A stretch of 64,000 nucleotides of DNA. Source: Metabacillus arenae (GTDB lineage: Bacteria > Bacillota > Bacilli > Bacillales > Bacillaceae). A program made the position numbers and the translations under genes. The stretch is taken from contig NZ_JACXAI010000008.1 in assembly GCF_014773385.1 (NCBI RefSeq), positions 1 through 64,000 on the forward strand, read 5' to 3'. This document shows positions 7,728 through 16,441 of this stretch, one piece after another (the stretch's first letter is position 1; every line of letters begins with the position of its first letter). The notes under the pieces were generated by a model. It was given only the letters and a program-made list of their open reading frames with translations. It did not search any database and was not told the DNA's origin.

Positions 7728-8720
7728 ATGAAAAAGTGGGTCATATTTATATTGACGGCTGTTCTTTTAATAGGATGTAATTCAGAAAGCAATTCATCTG
7801 AAAACGGAGAAAAGCCTCAAGAAAAGAAAAAAGTGTCCATTGTTCTTGACTGGACGCCAAATACAAACCACACAGGTTTATACGCAGCAAAAGAAAAAGG
7901 GTATTTTAAAGATGAAGGTCTTGATGTTGAGATTATGATGCCTGGAGAAGCAGGAGCAGATCAGCTTGTTGCTTCAGGTAAGGCGAATTTTGGAATTAGC
8001 GCTCAAGAAAGCTTAACACAGGCTCGTGCTCAGGGGGTACCCCTAGTATCATTAGCAGCGATAATTCAGCATAATACGTCTGGCTTTGCATCTCCAGTTG
8101 ATAAACAAATTAAAACACCAAAGGATTTTGAAGGGAAAACGTATGGCGGATGGGGATCGCCAACCGAGCAAGCAGTCATAGATTCGGTTATGAAATTAGA
8201 AAATGCGGATGTAAATAAAGTAGATATTTTAAACACAGGTGATACAGACTTCTTTACAGCAGTTGAACGAGATGTTGACTTCATGTGGATTTATTATGGT
8301 TGGACTGGAGTAGAAGCGGAACTCCGTGGAGTCGATTTGAACATGATCTATTTAACCGATATTACAGAAAAGCTAGATTATTATACACCTGTTTTAACAT
8401 CAAGTGAACAAATGCTTGAAAAGGACCCGGAAACGGTAAAAGCATTTATGAATGCAGTTACCAAAGGATATCAGTTTGCAATTGAGAATCCACAAGAGGC
8501 GGCAGATATTTTAATAAAAGCGGAACCAGATCTTGATCCTGAGTTAGTAAAGAAAAGCCAGGAATGGCTATCCCCGAAATATCAAGATGATGCTGAACGC
8601 TGGGGAGAGCAAAAGCTTGAGGTATGGAAGAACTATGCGGACTGGATGAATGAAAATGGGTTAATTGAAGGGGAATTTGACCCGGAAAAAGCCTTTACAA
8701 ATGAGTATTTGCCAGAATAA
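7728..8720 (+). CDS. thiY: Thiamine-precursor ABC transporter substrate-binding lipoprotein (ThiY-like)
   Basis: A 330-residue lipoprotein (lipobox LIGC at residues 14-17) of the NMT1/THI5-like family. The opening VSIVLDWTPNTNHTGLYAAK and the LVASGKANFGISAQES pocket region are characteristic of ThiY, which binds N-formyl-4-amino-5-aminomethyl-2-methylpyrimidine, a thiamine breakdown product. The TPP riboswitch upstream and the permease and ATPase downstream confirm a thiamine-related importer. CGAGGAGG gives a strong start. The ligand (formylaminopyrimidine or hydroxymethylpyrimidine) is inferred. Confidence 0.9.
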   Translation: MKKWVIFILTAVLLIGCNSESNSSENGEKPQEKKKVSIVLDWTPNTNHTGLYAAKEKGYFKDEGLDVEIMMPGEAGADQLVASGKANFGISAQESLTQARAQGVPLVSLAAIIQHNTSGFASPVDKQIKTPKDFEGKTYGGWGSPTEQAVIDSVMKLENADVNKVDILNTGDTDFFTAVERDVDFMWIYYGWTGVEAELRGVDLNMIYLTDITEKLDYYTPVLTSSEQMLEKDPETVKAFMNAVTKGYQFAIENPQEAADILIKAEPDLDPELVKKSQEWLSPKYQDDAERWGEQKLEVWKNYADWMNENGLIEGEFDPEKAFTNEYLPE

Positions 8721-8723
8721 TCG

Positions 8724-8920
8724 GGATAACAATGCAATTGGGTTAACGGTGCAAATAATCGACTGAGGCTGCAAATATTTCAAAAACGGTGCAAATAACC
8801 GAATAACGTTGCAATAACTGACTAACAATGCAAATAACGGGTTAACGGTGCAAATAATCGGCTAACGGTGCAAATATTGAGATAACGGCGCAAATAATCG
8901 GTTAACGGTGTAATGGTGCA
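8724..8920. repeat. Degenerate ~20-bp minisatellite, family 1
   Basis: About ten imperfect tandem units of the form GGNTAACGGTGCAAATAATC run from just after thiY. Spacing is about 19-21 bp, close to two helix turns, and units vary at 1-6 positions. Smaller clusters of the same unit lie at 47325-47395 and 62985-63055, with a reversed pair near 38610. No coding frame crosses it. Confidence 0.85.
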
Positions 8921-9073
8921 TCAATCAGCAGGGTTCATCCACTGACCGCAGTTGTCAAGCTTGCATCAATTAGACCTTAAATGGCAGTTGATCTTCTTAT
9001 CTTATGGATTCCTCTGAAGCTTGAGTTATATGGGGAAACTGCCTGATAATAGTGGGATAAAAGGAGAATTAAT

Positions 9074-9367
9074 ATGGGAAATTCGTTGGTAAGTGTACAA
9101 ATCATTCCGAAAACTAAATCAGTTGAAGATGTCATTCCATTCGTAGATGAAGCGATTAAAATTATTGACCAAGCAGGTGTTAAGTACGAAGTTCATCAAT
9201 TGGAAACAACGATGGAAGGCAATATGACCGAACTTTTAGAGATTGTAGGAAAAATGAATGAAAGAATGATCGAGCTGGGGAGTCACAATGTGATTACGCA
9301 AATGAAAATCTTATATCAACCTCAAGGGATTGCATTAGAAACATTAACAGAGAAGTACAGAAAGTGA
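9074..9367 (+). CDS. MTH1187-family thiamine-binding protein
   Basis: The 97-residue protein has the MTH1187/YkoF-type fold signature: SVQIIPKTKSVEDVIPFVDE at the start and VHQLETTMEGNMTELLEIV in the middle. Such proteins bind thiamine or hydroxymethylpyrimidine in the cytoplasm and often sit in thiamine uptake operons. Here it lies between the binding-protein and permease genes, with a 4-bp GTGA overlap to the permease indicating translational coupling. AAAGGAG lies before the ATG. The 350-bp gap to thiY is filled by the minisatellite. Confidence 0.85.
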   Translation: MGNSLVSVQIIPKTKSVEDVIPFVDEAIKIIDQAGVKYEVHQLETTMEGNMTELLEIVGKMNERMIELGSHNVITQMKILYQPQGIALETLTEKYRK

Positions 9368-10128
9368 TAAAGATCATAAAAAAATTAGCACCTCTTTATG
9401 TCATCATTTTCCTCATTATTGCATGGGAAATGATGACAGCCTTTTTTGAGGTGCCAGATTGGTTGATTCCACGGCCCTCGGCAATTTTGCTTGAGGGCAT
9501 TCAATCTTTTGGGGATTTTAGACATCACATTTTTTCGACAATTAGGCTCACCTTAGTTGGCTTTACAATTGGAACGAGTATAGGGATTGTCCTTTCAATT
9601 TTATTGCATTTGCTTCCAAAAATAAAAGATATGCTGTATCCTTTGCTTATTTTATCGCAAAATGTACCTATTATAGTACTTGCGCCATTGCTTGTCATTT
9701 GGTTTGGTTTTGGACTTCTTCCAAAAGTAATCGTTATTTCGCTCGTTTGTTTTTTTCCTGTAGTAATCTCTGCACTCGACGGTTTTAGGCAGACTCCAAG
9801 TGAGTGGAAGCATTACGTAAAAATGATGGGGGCCTCCCGTTCCCAGCTATTTTGGAAGCTTGAAATGCCATATGCGCTCCCCGCCATTTTTTCAGGTTTG
9901 AAAATATCTGCGACCTACAGTGTAATGGGGGCTGTCATTTCAGAATGGCTTGGCGCAAAATCAGGTATCGGAGTCTATATGACGCTAGCTTCCTCATCCT
10001 TTCGAACAGATCGTGTTTTTGTAGCGATTTTAACGATCATGATCGTAAGCTTGCTATTTTTCGCCTTGATTGTTTATTTAGAAAGGCTATTCATAAAAGG
10101 GCGCAAGAAAGGTGAGAGTAATCGATGA
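9364..10128 (+). CDS. thiX: ABC transporter permease of the thiamine-precursor importer
   Basis: A 254-residue BPD-type inner-membrane permease of the SsuC/TauC/ThiX group, with about six hydrophobic segments and the EAA loop ending in the usual G near residues 155-185 (YVKMMGASRSQLFWKLEMPY then ALPAIFSG). The start is GTG, overlapping the previous stop by 4 bp. It passes the ligand captured by the lipoprotein across the membrane. The downstream ATPase gene overlaps its stop (ATGA). Confidence 0.9.
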   Translation: MIKIIKKLAPLYVIIFLIIAWEMMTAFFEVPDWLIPRPSAILLEGIQSFGDFRHHIFSTIRLTLVGFTIGTSIGIVLSILLHLLPKIKDMLYPLLILSQNVPIIVLAPLLVIWFGFGLLPKVIVISLVCFFPVVISALDGFRQTPSEWKHYVKMMGASRSQLFWKLEMPYALPAIFSGLKISATYSVMGAVISEWLGAKSGIGVYMTLASSSFRTDRVFVAILTIMIVSLLFFALIVYLERLFIKGRKKGESNR

Positions 10129-10886
10129 AATTATCCTTACAAATGATCTCAAAATCATTTGATGAAAATCTAGTTTTGAATAACGTTTCTTTTCATGTGA
10201 ACAACGGCGAATTTGTAACTCTCCTCGGTCCAAGCGGAAGCGGGAAAAGTACGCTGTTTCATTTAATCGGCGGAATGATGTCCCCGGATGAAGGAACGAT
10301 TTATTTAAATGGAGAAAATGTAAACGGGAAACGGGGATTAATCAGCTATATGCCGCAGCAGCATTCCCTTCTGCCGTGGAGAACTGTTCTTCAAAATGTT
10401 GTTTTTGGTCAGGAATTTTCGAAAAAACCCGATTTAGAGAAAGCAAGAGAATGGCTGAATAAAGTAGGTTTAGGCTCTTATGAAAAGTCATATCCCTACC
10501 AGCTCTCCGGAGGGATGAAGCAGAGAGTGGCGTTTATTCGTGCTCTTATGAGTCCGCAGCCGTTTATGTGCTTTGATGAACCCTTTTCAGCATTAGATGA
10601 ATTTACCCGTGCGGATATGCAGCAATGGTTATTGTCGATATGGGAACAAGACCGCCGCTCTATTCTTTTTGTTACTCACAGTATTGATGAGGCGATATTT
10701 ATGTCAGACCGAATCTATATTCTTTCAGCAAGACCTGCAACTGTTTTGAAAGAAATCCAAATTGCGTTTCCAAGACCAAGAGGAAAAGAATTAATGTTAT
10801 CAAATGAATTTCTAACCTATAAACGAGACATTTACGAAAGCTTACAAAGAACTAAAGGAGAACTTGTTCTGAATGAAAATCATTGA
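10125..10886 (+). CDS. thiZ: ABC transporter ATP-binding protein of the thiamine-precursor importer
   Basis: A 253-residue ATPase with a complete set of motifs: Walker A GPSGSGKST near residue 36, a Q-loop (SYMPQQHSLLPWR), signature LSGGMKQR, Walker B MCFDEPFSALDE and the H-loop histidine in FVTHSIDEA. It energises the thiX permease. It overlaps the upstream gene by 4 bp and the downstream TatD gene by 14 bp, so all are one translationally coupled operon under the TPP riboswitch. Confidence 0.92.
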   Translation: MKLSLQMISKSFDENLVLNNVSFHVNNGEFVTLLGPSGSGKSTLFHLIGGMMSPDEGTIYLNGENVNGKRGLISYMPQQHSLLPWRTVLQNVVFGQEFSKKPDLEKAREWLNKVGLGSYEKSYPYQLSGGMKQRVAFIRALMSPQPFMCFDEPFSALDEFTRADMQQWLLSIWEQDRRSILFVTHSIDEAIFMSDRIYILSARPATVLKEIQIAFPRPRGKELMLSNEFLTYKRDIYESLQRTKGELVLNENH

Positions 10887-11652
10887 TTCCCATATTCATT
10901 TCGATAAATATTCATCAGAAGAGCGAGATATGATAATAAATGGCTTGGAAAAGAATAGAATAGCTGCTTTAATTGCTGTTTCTATGGATCTCCAGTCATC
11001 ACAGAACACATTAATTCTTGCTGAAAAACATGCAAAGATCATCCCTGCATGCGGCTTTCATCCTGAACAACCATTACCTGATGAAAAAGAGATAAACAAG
11101 CTTTTTGACTGGATGGAATGGAATCAAGAGAAGTTTGCTGCGATTGGAGAAGTCGGTCTGCCGTATTATTCTCGTAAGAAAAATCCTGAACAATTTGATA
11201 GAGGTGTGTACATGAAGCTGCTTGAAAGGTTTGTCCTGCTTGCAAAAAAGTGGGACAAGCCGATTATATTGCATGCCATCTATGAGGATACTCTCTCAGT
11301 CTGTGATCTGCTGGAAACTTATGGAGTAGAAAAAGCGCATTTTCATTGGTTCAAAGGAGATGAAAGGGTAATTGATCGCCTGCAATCTAACGGTTACTAT
11401 ATCTCCATTACACCAGATGTTTGCTATGAAAAAGAAATACAAAAAATAGGAAAAGTATTTCCGCTCGAGAAAATAATGGTGGAAACAGATGGACCATGGC
11501 CTTTCGAAGGAGAGTTTAAGGATCAAATGACAAACCCGTCCATGATACATCGTTCAATTGAAACAATCGCTTCATTAAAAAGTTTGAAAAAAGAAGCCGT
11601 TTATCAAGCTGTTTTCGAAAATACAAAAAAATTTTATCAATTAAACAATTAA
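10873..11652 (+). CDS. TatD-family metal-dependent hydrolase in the thiamine operon
   Basis: A 259-residue amidohydrolase-fold protein with the TatD ligand set: HIH near residue 7 (DSHIHFD), the bridging Glu in GEVGLPYY, His in ILHAIYED, His in AHFHWFKG and the final Asp in VETDGPW. Classic TatD proteins are 3'-5' DNA exonucleases, but relatives inside thiamine-precursor operons suggest a role in processing the imported pyrimidine. That role is inference. Its start lies inside the end of thiZ. Confidence 0.82.
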   Translation: MKIIDSHIHFDKYSSEERDMIINGLEKNRIAALIAVSMDLQSSQNTLILAEKHAKIIPACGFHPEQPLPDEKEINKLFDWMEWNQEKFAAIGEVGLPYYSRKKNPEQFDRGVYMKLLERFVLLAKKWDKPIILHAIYEDTLSVCDLLETYGVEKAHFHWFKGDERVIDRLQSNGYYISITPDVCYEKEIQKIGKVFPLEKIMVETDGPWPFEGEFKDQMTNPSMIHRSIETIASLKSLKKEAVYQAVFENTKKFYQLNN

Positions 11653-11793
11653 GGGCATGCCGGACTATATATCTCAAAGGAAGCTCAACATCAAATTAAT
11701 CCCCATAATACTCTCAAAATCCAATTTGAAGAAGGATTCTCCATTAGACCTGCTGCTAAAAGAATAATTGGATTACCAAATTTTTTTGTCTAA
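11653..11793 (+). other. Open frame continuing after the TatD stop codon
   Basis: After the stop, the same frame stays open for 46 codons (including KEAQHQINPHNTLKIQFEEG and AAKRIIGLPNFFV) before another stop. It has no start codon or ribosome binding site. It looks like the tail of a lost gene or a former C-terminal extension. I do not recognise the family. The remaining bases up to the next gene are AT-rich promoter-like sequence. Confidence 0.35.
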
Positions 11794-11982
11794 CCTTTCA
11801 TTATAAAAATCATCCTACATATTTAGTCACATTGTAATATAAATTGGTGAATTTCGTTGAAACCTAGTTCATATTGTGCGGGTCTATCTTTTCATTTGGA
11901 GAAATGATAAAAGATTTGCTTGCCTAGTTGCTCCTTACTTTTTACATTTAAAATGAAAGCAATTATGAGAGGAGATGATAGG

Positions 11983-13572
11983 ATGAATCAATTAAAACGA
12001 ATTCTATGTTTAACATTGGCTTTGTGTATTTTTTCAACACCTGGGTTTGCGAAGCAAGATAAAGAAAGATATAAAAATCGATACATACCAGTTCAAATTC
12101 TGGGAATCAATGATTTTCACGGTCAAATTAATACATTCAAAACAGTAAACGGAAAACCGGCTGGAGGAGCTGCCTACATGGCTGCCTATTTAAAACAAAG
12201 AGAGGCAGAGGTGAAAAATTCTCTGCTCGTACATGCAGGCGATGTTGTTGGTGCAAGCGCACCAGCATCCGCGCTTTTACAAGATGAGCCGACAATTGAA
12301 ATATTAAATGAACTGAAATTTGATGTAGGAACTATTGGTAATCATGAGTTTGATGATGGCTATAAGGCAATGTTCAGATTGATTAATGGAGGAAAACATA
12401 AGCTAACAGGAGATTTCGAAGGTGCTGAGTTTCCATATACAGCAGCCAATGTGCTTGATAAAAAAAGCGAAAAGCCTATTCTTCCTCCTTATGTCATCAA
12501 AAAAGTAAATGGGATGCGAATTGGGTTTATTGGGGTTGTTACGACTGAAACTCCAAGTATTGTGCTGCCGGAGGCTGTGAGCAGCGTAAAATTTATTGAT
12601 GAAGCAAAGGCTATTAATGATGCTGCGAAACAGCTAAAGAAGAAAGGGGTCAAATCAATTGTTGTTTTGGCTCATGTTCCTGTTAGCTCAAATCAAGATG
12701 GAACAAACCCGAGTGGTGAATTAGCGGAAATCGCGACTGAAATTGATGATGAAGTTGATATTCTTGTAGGGGGACATAGTCATCAGTTTGCAAACACAGT
12801 TGTTGATGATAAATTAATTGTTCAATCTTACTCTTCTGGGACTGCCTTTTCTGATATAGATTTAAAAATTGATCCAAAAACAAAAGACATTGTTGAAAAA
12901 AAAGCAGAAATCGTAACAACTTTTCATGAAGGGATTAAACCACACAAAAAAATACAACGTATGGTGCAAGGCTACGAAGAACAAGTAGGTCCTTTCATCA
13001 ATGAAGTTGTTGGAACAGCCGAAGAAGAGCTGACAAGGTCAGCAGATGCCAGCGGAGAATCTGTTCTTGGTAATTTTATTGCAGACGTGCAAAGGGAAGC
13101 GATGAAAACAGATTTTGCTTTCATGAATCCGGGCGGTATTCGTGATAACTTATATGCAGGGGAAATCACTTGGGGAGAACTGTACAATATTCAACCGTTT
13201 AATAATTCATTAGTGAAGATGACGTTAACTGGTGAGCAAATTAAAGATCTTTTAGAACAGCAATGGCAAGAAGGCGGATCAAAAATATTGCAAATATCAG
13301 GTTTAACTTACAACTGGAACAGGGCTGCGCCAATAGGAGAAAAAATCGGTAAAATCCAAACCTCCGAAGGTAAGGAATTGCTTCCCAATCAAGAATACAC
13401 TGTTACGGTAAACAACTTTCTTGCTGGCGGCGGTGATGGATTTACAGTTCTAACAAATGGTTCAAATGTAGAAACTGGCCCTATTGATTTAGATGCATTA
13501 GTAAATTATATAAAAAAAGCACAGCAGCCAATCAAAGCTCCAAACGAAGATCGGATTAAATTAGTGGATTAA
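11983..13572 (+). CDS. Secreted 5'-nucleotidase / metallophosphatase
   Basis: A 529-residue exported protein with a signal peptide (MNQLKRILCLTLALCIFSTP, cleaved near GFA). The calcineurin-like metallophosphatase domain carries GINDFHGQI, HAGDVVGAS, TIGNHEFDDG, VLAHVP and GGHSHQFA, the dinuclear metal motifs. The C-terminal 5'-nucleotidase domain carries MNPGGIRDNLYAG, IQPFNNSLVKM and the substrate loop NNFLAGGGDGFT. It should dephosphorylate extracellular nucleotides or UDP-sugars for phosphate and nucleoside uptake. I start it at the ATG after AGAGGAGATG rather than at an earlier ATG. No cell-wall anchor is seen. Its last 27 codons are duplicated 2.5 kb downstream. Confidence 0.9.
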   Translation: MNQLKRILCLTLALCIFSTPGFAKQDKERYKNRYIPVQILGINDFHGQINTFKTVNGKPAGGAAYMAAYLKQREAEVKNSLLVHAGDVVGASAPASALLQDEPTIEILNELKFDVGTIGNHEFDDGYKAMFRLINGGKHKLTGDFEGAEFPYTAANVLDKKSEKPILPPYVIKKVNGMRIGFIGVVTTETPSIVLPEAVSSVKFIDEAKAINDAAKQLKKKGVKSIVVLAHVPVSSNQDGTNPSGELAEIATEIDDEVDILVGGHSHQFANTVVDDKLIVQSYSSGTAFSDIDLKIDPKTKDIVEKKAEIVTTFHEGIKPHKKIQRMVQGYEEQVGPFINEVVGTAEEELTRSADASGESVLGNFIADVQREAMKTDFAFMNPGGIRDNLYAGEITWGELYNIQPFNNSLVKMTLTGEQIKDLLEQQWQEGGSKILQISGLTYNWNRAAPIGEKIGKIQTSEGKELLPNQEYTVTVNNFLAGGGDGFTVLTNGSNVETGPIDLDALVNYIKKAQQPIKAPNEDRIKLVD

Positions 13573-13613
13573 GTACGATAGCAGCTCCTTATCAGGGCTG
13601 CTATTTTAATCGT
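13491..13613 (+). repeat. Direct repeat, left copy (5'-nucleotidase 3' end plus terminator)
   Basis: This 123-bp stretch recurs 2,575 bp downstream with about two differences. It holds the last 27 codons of the nucleotidase and the terminator hairpin (AGCAGC/GCTGCT, 13580-13608). Weaker similarity continues for another ~100 bp in both copies. Confidence 0.9.
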
Positions 13614-14300
13614 TAAGGATATGATAAAGCTTGATTGTTGTCGATAAGCGTTTCTGCATCCAGCTCTAGGCGCCCAACGACTAGTGGACTTCCTCACTTC
13701 CTTGTGATAACTTAACATTGAATCGGCTTGAGCTCTCTGTGTTTTCTTTATCTTAATACAGTTCAGTTGTAGGAAAAATCTTCACCTTACTTACCTTTTT
13801 GGATGAATTTTGTTCTTCCCTTACTTCTTTGTCTTTTTCTTCTTTTGACTAACCTTCATTTGGATTTTTATCTTGGATTAGTATAGGTTTTCTCAGATGG
13901 GAACCAAAGTATCCAAACTTTGCCCTTTTTAATAACAAAGTAAAAAAGCCATTCAAAGAATGACTCAAAAAAGATAAATCACTCCTTTATTTATTTCGAT
14001 GAAATGCAACTTTATTCCAAGGAGTGAAAAAAAGCTATAATTATGTATTAAAAATGAAAGCTAGAAGTTTCATTGCAGTAACTGGATAACTTCCTTTCAC
14101 ATTTATCTTTTAATATAGGATACTTAAACTCATAGTTGAATAGGATTTCAAAGGTTAGAGAAGCTTCAACAACTTTGTTATTTGACCCCAATTTGACCTC
14201 AAGCAGAAGAAGTACACTTTCAATTCTATTAATACACGTGGTCATCATCAACAAAATCCAATAACTTTCAAAATACATTAAACAGGATCTTTCAATTTTT
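13614..14300. other. Decayed intergenic stretch
   Basis: The first ~100 bp resemble the dispersed GC-rich repeat (CATCCAGCTC...GTGGACTTCC). On the minus strand a low-complexity, stop-broken coding remnant can be read around 13780-13870 (KEEKDKEVREEQNSS). A minus-strand frame at 14048-14308 has no recognisable domain or ribosome binding site and is not called. Nothing else is supported. Confidence 0.4.
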
Positions 14301-14309
14301 CCGCTCATT

Positions 14310-14915
14310 TTTTATTAGAAATCTAGAGTTAAACCATACTAAATGGCTTATCTTTCATTATTCATATTTTATCAGTAGTGAATATTCCAAAGATACTATT
14401 AAATTATTATTTACAAGTAAATTTTCGAAGGAAAAAATATTTTTTTCTAAGTTTATCGCTGCTTCAATAATTTTCATTCTGTACTTCATACCGGGAAATA
14501 TATTATTATTCGTTTATTTATTAATTATGGTTCAAGCACAGTGCAACTTCCGGTTGGATACGAAATTGAGTTATATAGCTGGGTTCAAGTACTGTGGCAA
14601 GTAACAATAGTCCATTTTATGTTGTTAATTTATTTTATTGCTCTAGGGTCAATTACAATGTTGGTAAATGTAATAATTAAAAAAAGAATGATATCCATTA
14701 TTTGTAGTTTGATTTTTATTCTCTTATTAAAATTTATACCTGTTCCAGCAGAATATGTTCATTACTTTTATTGATGGCTATGCTGTTATATATAGTTTAA
14801 TTGATCCTAACAGTAGTTTATTAAAATCTTTTCAAATTACTGTATCTACTTTTGCATTTATAATGATTTTTTTCTTTGCATCTTCTTATGTTTTTAAAAA
14901 GCAGTCTTATATCTA
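14310..14915 (+). pseudogene. Frameshifted ABC-2 type transporter permease
   Basis: Three successive frames give parts of one membrane protein. First comes SSEYSKDTIKLLFTSKFSKE with a hydrophobic segment (KFIAASIIFILYFIPGN), then a segment from 14541 (LLIYFIALGSITMLVNVII; IICSLIFILLLKFIPVP), then from 14768 SLIDPNSSLLKSFQITVS with a last helix ending KKQSYI. The opening is the typical region after the first helix of ABC-2 permeases such as bacitracin or lantibiotic exporters. At least two frameshifts break it, and no ATPase gene is nearby. It ends 14 bp before the TPR gene. Confidence 0.65.
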
Positions 14916-14929
14916 AACGGAGGTTTAAT

Positions 14930-16045
14930 ATGAAGAAAAAATATATTTTTGTGTTACTAGCAGTAGCATCTTTGTTTATGATAGCAATATTAATTAATAA
15001 TATAGATAAACAACAAGCTAATTCACTGAATGAAGAAAGTGGAAATAAAGATATTAACCAATTAGAGGAATATGTAAAAAATAATGAAGACGACCTTGCC
15101 TCAAAAAAGGAGCTGGTTTGGCAATACCTTTTAACAGATCAATATGAAAAGGCTATTAAATTAAATCAAGAAATAATAAAGATAAAAAAGAATGATACAG
15201 ACGCTTTACATCAACTTTCTGTAAGTTATATGAGCATCGAGGAATACAACAAAGCAAAAACGACTATTTTGAAATTACTAAAGTTTAACGAATATAATCC
15301 CGTTGCATTAACAAATCTTGCTCAAGTTTATTTTTTATTAAACGATGAAGAAGAATTTATCAATAATATTAAGAAAGCAATTGAGGCAGCAGAAATACAA
15401 AATGTAGAAGAATCAGAAAAAGATTTTTATCAAATGCTTGATGACATGGTAAATAAATTTATTTCATTAAAAGATTCCAAAAATAATCAAAAAGCTTACG
15501 ATCTTCTTAGTAACCAAGACTATCTAGAGTCACATTTAAAAATTAGCGCTTTAAAAAAGGCCCTCTTAATTGATTCAGAACAAAACTCTGAAAGGTTTAT
15601 AAAATTAGGATTATTAGAATTACAAGTAAATAAACTAAATGACGCAGAAAAAAGTTTCAGAAATTTCACAAGTAAACATCCTAAAAATGATTATGGATAT
15701 TTCCTACTTGCAGACACACTTTTTAAATTAAAAGATTATGAAGAATTAAAAAATCTCAATAATCTTTCTATATCTAATGAATATGCAGCCTCATTTGTTA
15801 AAGCATTAGATACTTTTAGTGAAAATCCTGAAAAGAGTTTAAGTATGATTACAGAGTTATTAGAAAATTCATCTGACAAATATAAACAAGTTTTATTATA
15901 TAATGCTGCTGTAATTAGTAAGGATTTGGGTAAAGAAAAGGAGTTTCTAGATTACTATAAAAAGTTTGAAAAATCGGAATATGATAGTGATTATGCTATT
16001 GCGATTATGTTAAATCGAAATACAAATCTCAAGTCTACAAATTAA
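14930..16045 (+). CDS. Membrane-anchored TPR-repeat protein
   Basis: A 371-residue protein with an N-terminal signal anchor (residues 5-22, IFVLLAVASLFMIAILI) and no lipobox cysteine, followed by helical TPR-like repeats (for example QYEKAIKLNQEIIKIKKNDT, then ALHQLSVSYMSIEEYNKAK, and later FIKLGLLELQVNKLNDAEKS). TPR domains act as protein-binding scaffolds; the partner is unknown. CGGAGG lies 8 bp before the ATG. It is AT-richer than its flanks and sits in the segment between the duplicated nucleotidase ends, next to a broken ABC-2 permease, so it may be an imported passenger. Confidence 0.75.
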   Translation: MKKKYIFVLLAVASLFMIAILINNIDKQQANSLNEESGNKDINQLEEYVKNNEDDLASKKELVWQYLLTDQYEKAIKLNQEIIKIKKNDTDALHQLSVSYMSIEEYNKAKTTILKLLKFNEYNPVALTNLAQVYFLLNDEEEFINNIKKAIEAAEIQNVEESEKDFYQMLDDMVNKFISLKDSKNNQKAYDLLSNQDYLESHLKISALKKALLIDSEQNSERFIKLGLLELQVNKLNDAEKSFRNFTSKHPKNDYGYFLLADTLFKLKDYEELKNLNNLSISNEYAASFVKALDTFSENPEKSLSMITELLENSSDKYKQVLLYNAAVISKDLGKEKEFLDYYKKFEKSEYDSDYAIAIMLNRNTNLKSTN

Positions 16046-16065
16046 TAATTTCACTATGATAATTA

Positions 16066-16188
16066 AGATGCATTAGTAAATTATATAAAAAAAGCACAGC
16101 AGCCAATCAAAGCTTCAAACGAAGATCGGATTAAATTAGTGGATTAAGTAAGATAGCAGCTCCTTATCAGGGCTGCTATTTTAATCGT
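16066..16188 (+). repeat. Direct repeat, right copy (orphan 5'-nucleotidase 3' end)
   Basis: Nearly identical to 13491-13613 and in the same orientation. It starts abruptly after the TPR gene, includes the orphan codons ALVNYIKKAQQPIKA and the stop, and a terminator hairpin (16155-16183) that may now serve the TPR gene. Confidence 0.9.
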
Positions 16189-16204
16189 ATAAGAAATGAT
16201 AAAC

Positions 16205-16370
16205 CATTAATAGTGCGGATAATCGTTTCTTCATCCAGCTCCAGCAACCAGTGGACTTCCCTCACCTCCTTGCGATATGCAACCATCTAATCGCGACTTG
16301 GGCCTAACGGCTCAGTTCAGTCCATACGTCGCTATACGGGCACCCCTCGCTTTTTGTATTTTCTTATGGC
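16205..16370 (+). repeat. Dispersed GC-rich intergenic repeat
   Basis: Contains TCATCCAGCTCCAGC, CCAGTGGACTTCC, a GGCCTAACGGCTCAGTTCAG block and ends TCGCTTTTTGTATTTTCTTA. The ATCCAGCTC...CGCTTTT...TCTTA frame is shared with the repeats at 13640-13740 and 26545-26690. Confidence 0.55.
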
Positions 16371-16441
16371 AGTTGATAAGAATTTCCGTCTTTATAGAGA
16401 GTAACTCTCCTAGTTACAATAATAAAGGGGTGAAGAGCTTG

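Noticed and set aside
8724-8920. CRISPR array
   Set aside because: Units are contiguous and degenerate, with no constant repeats alternating with unique spacers, and no cas genes are present.
14048-14308. 86-residue minus-strand frame
   Set aside because: No ribosome binding site, no recognisable domain, and surrounding DNA is decayed; more likely chance in AT-rich sequence.
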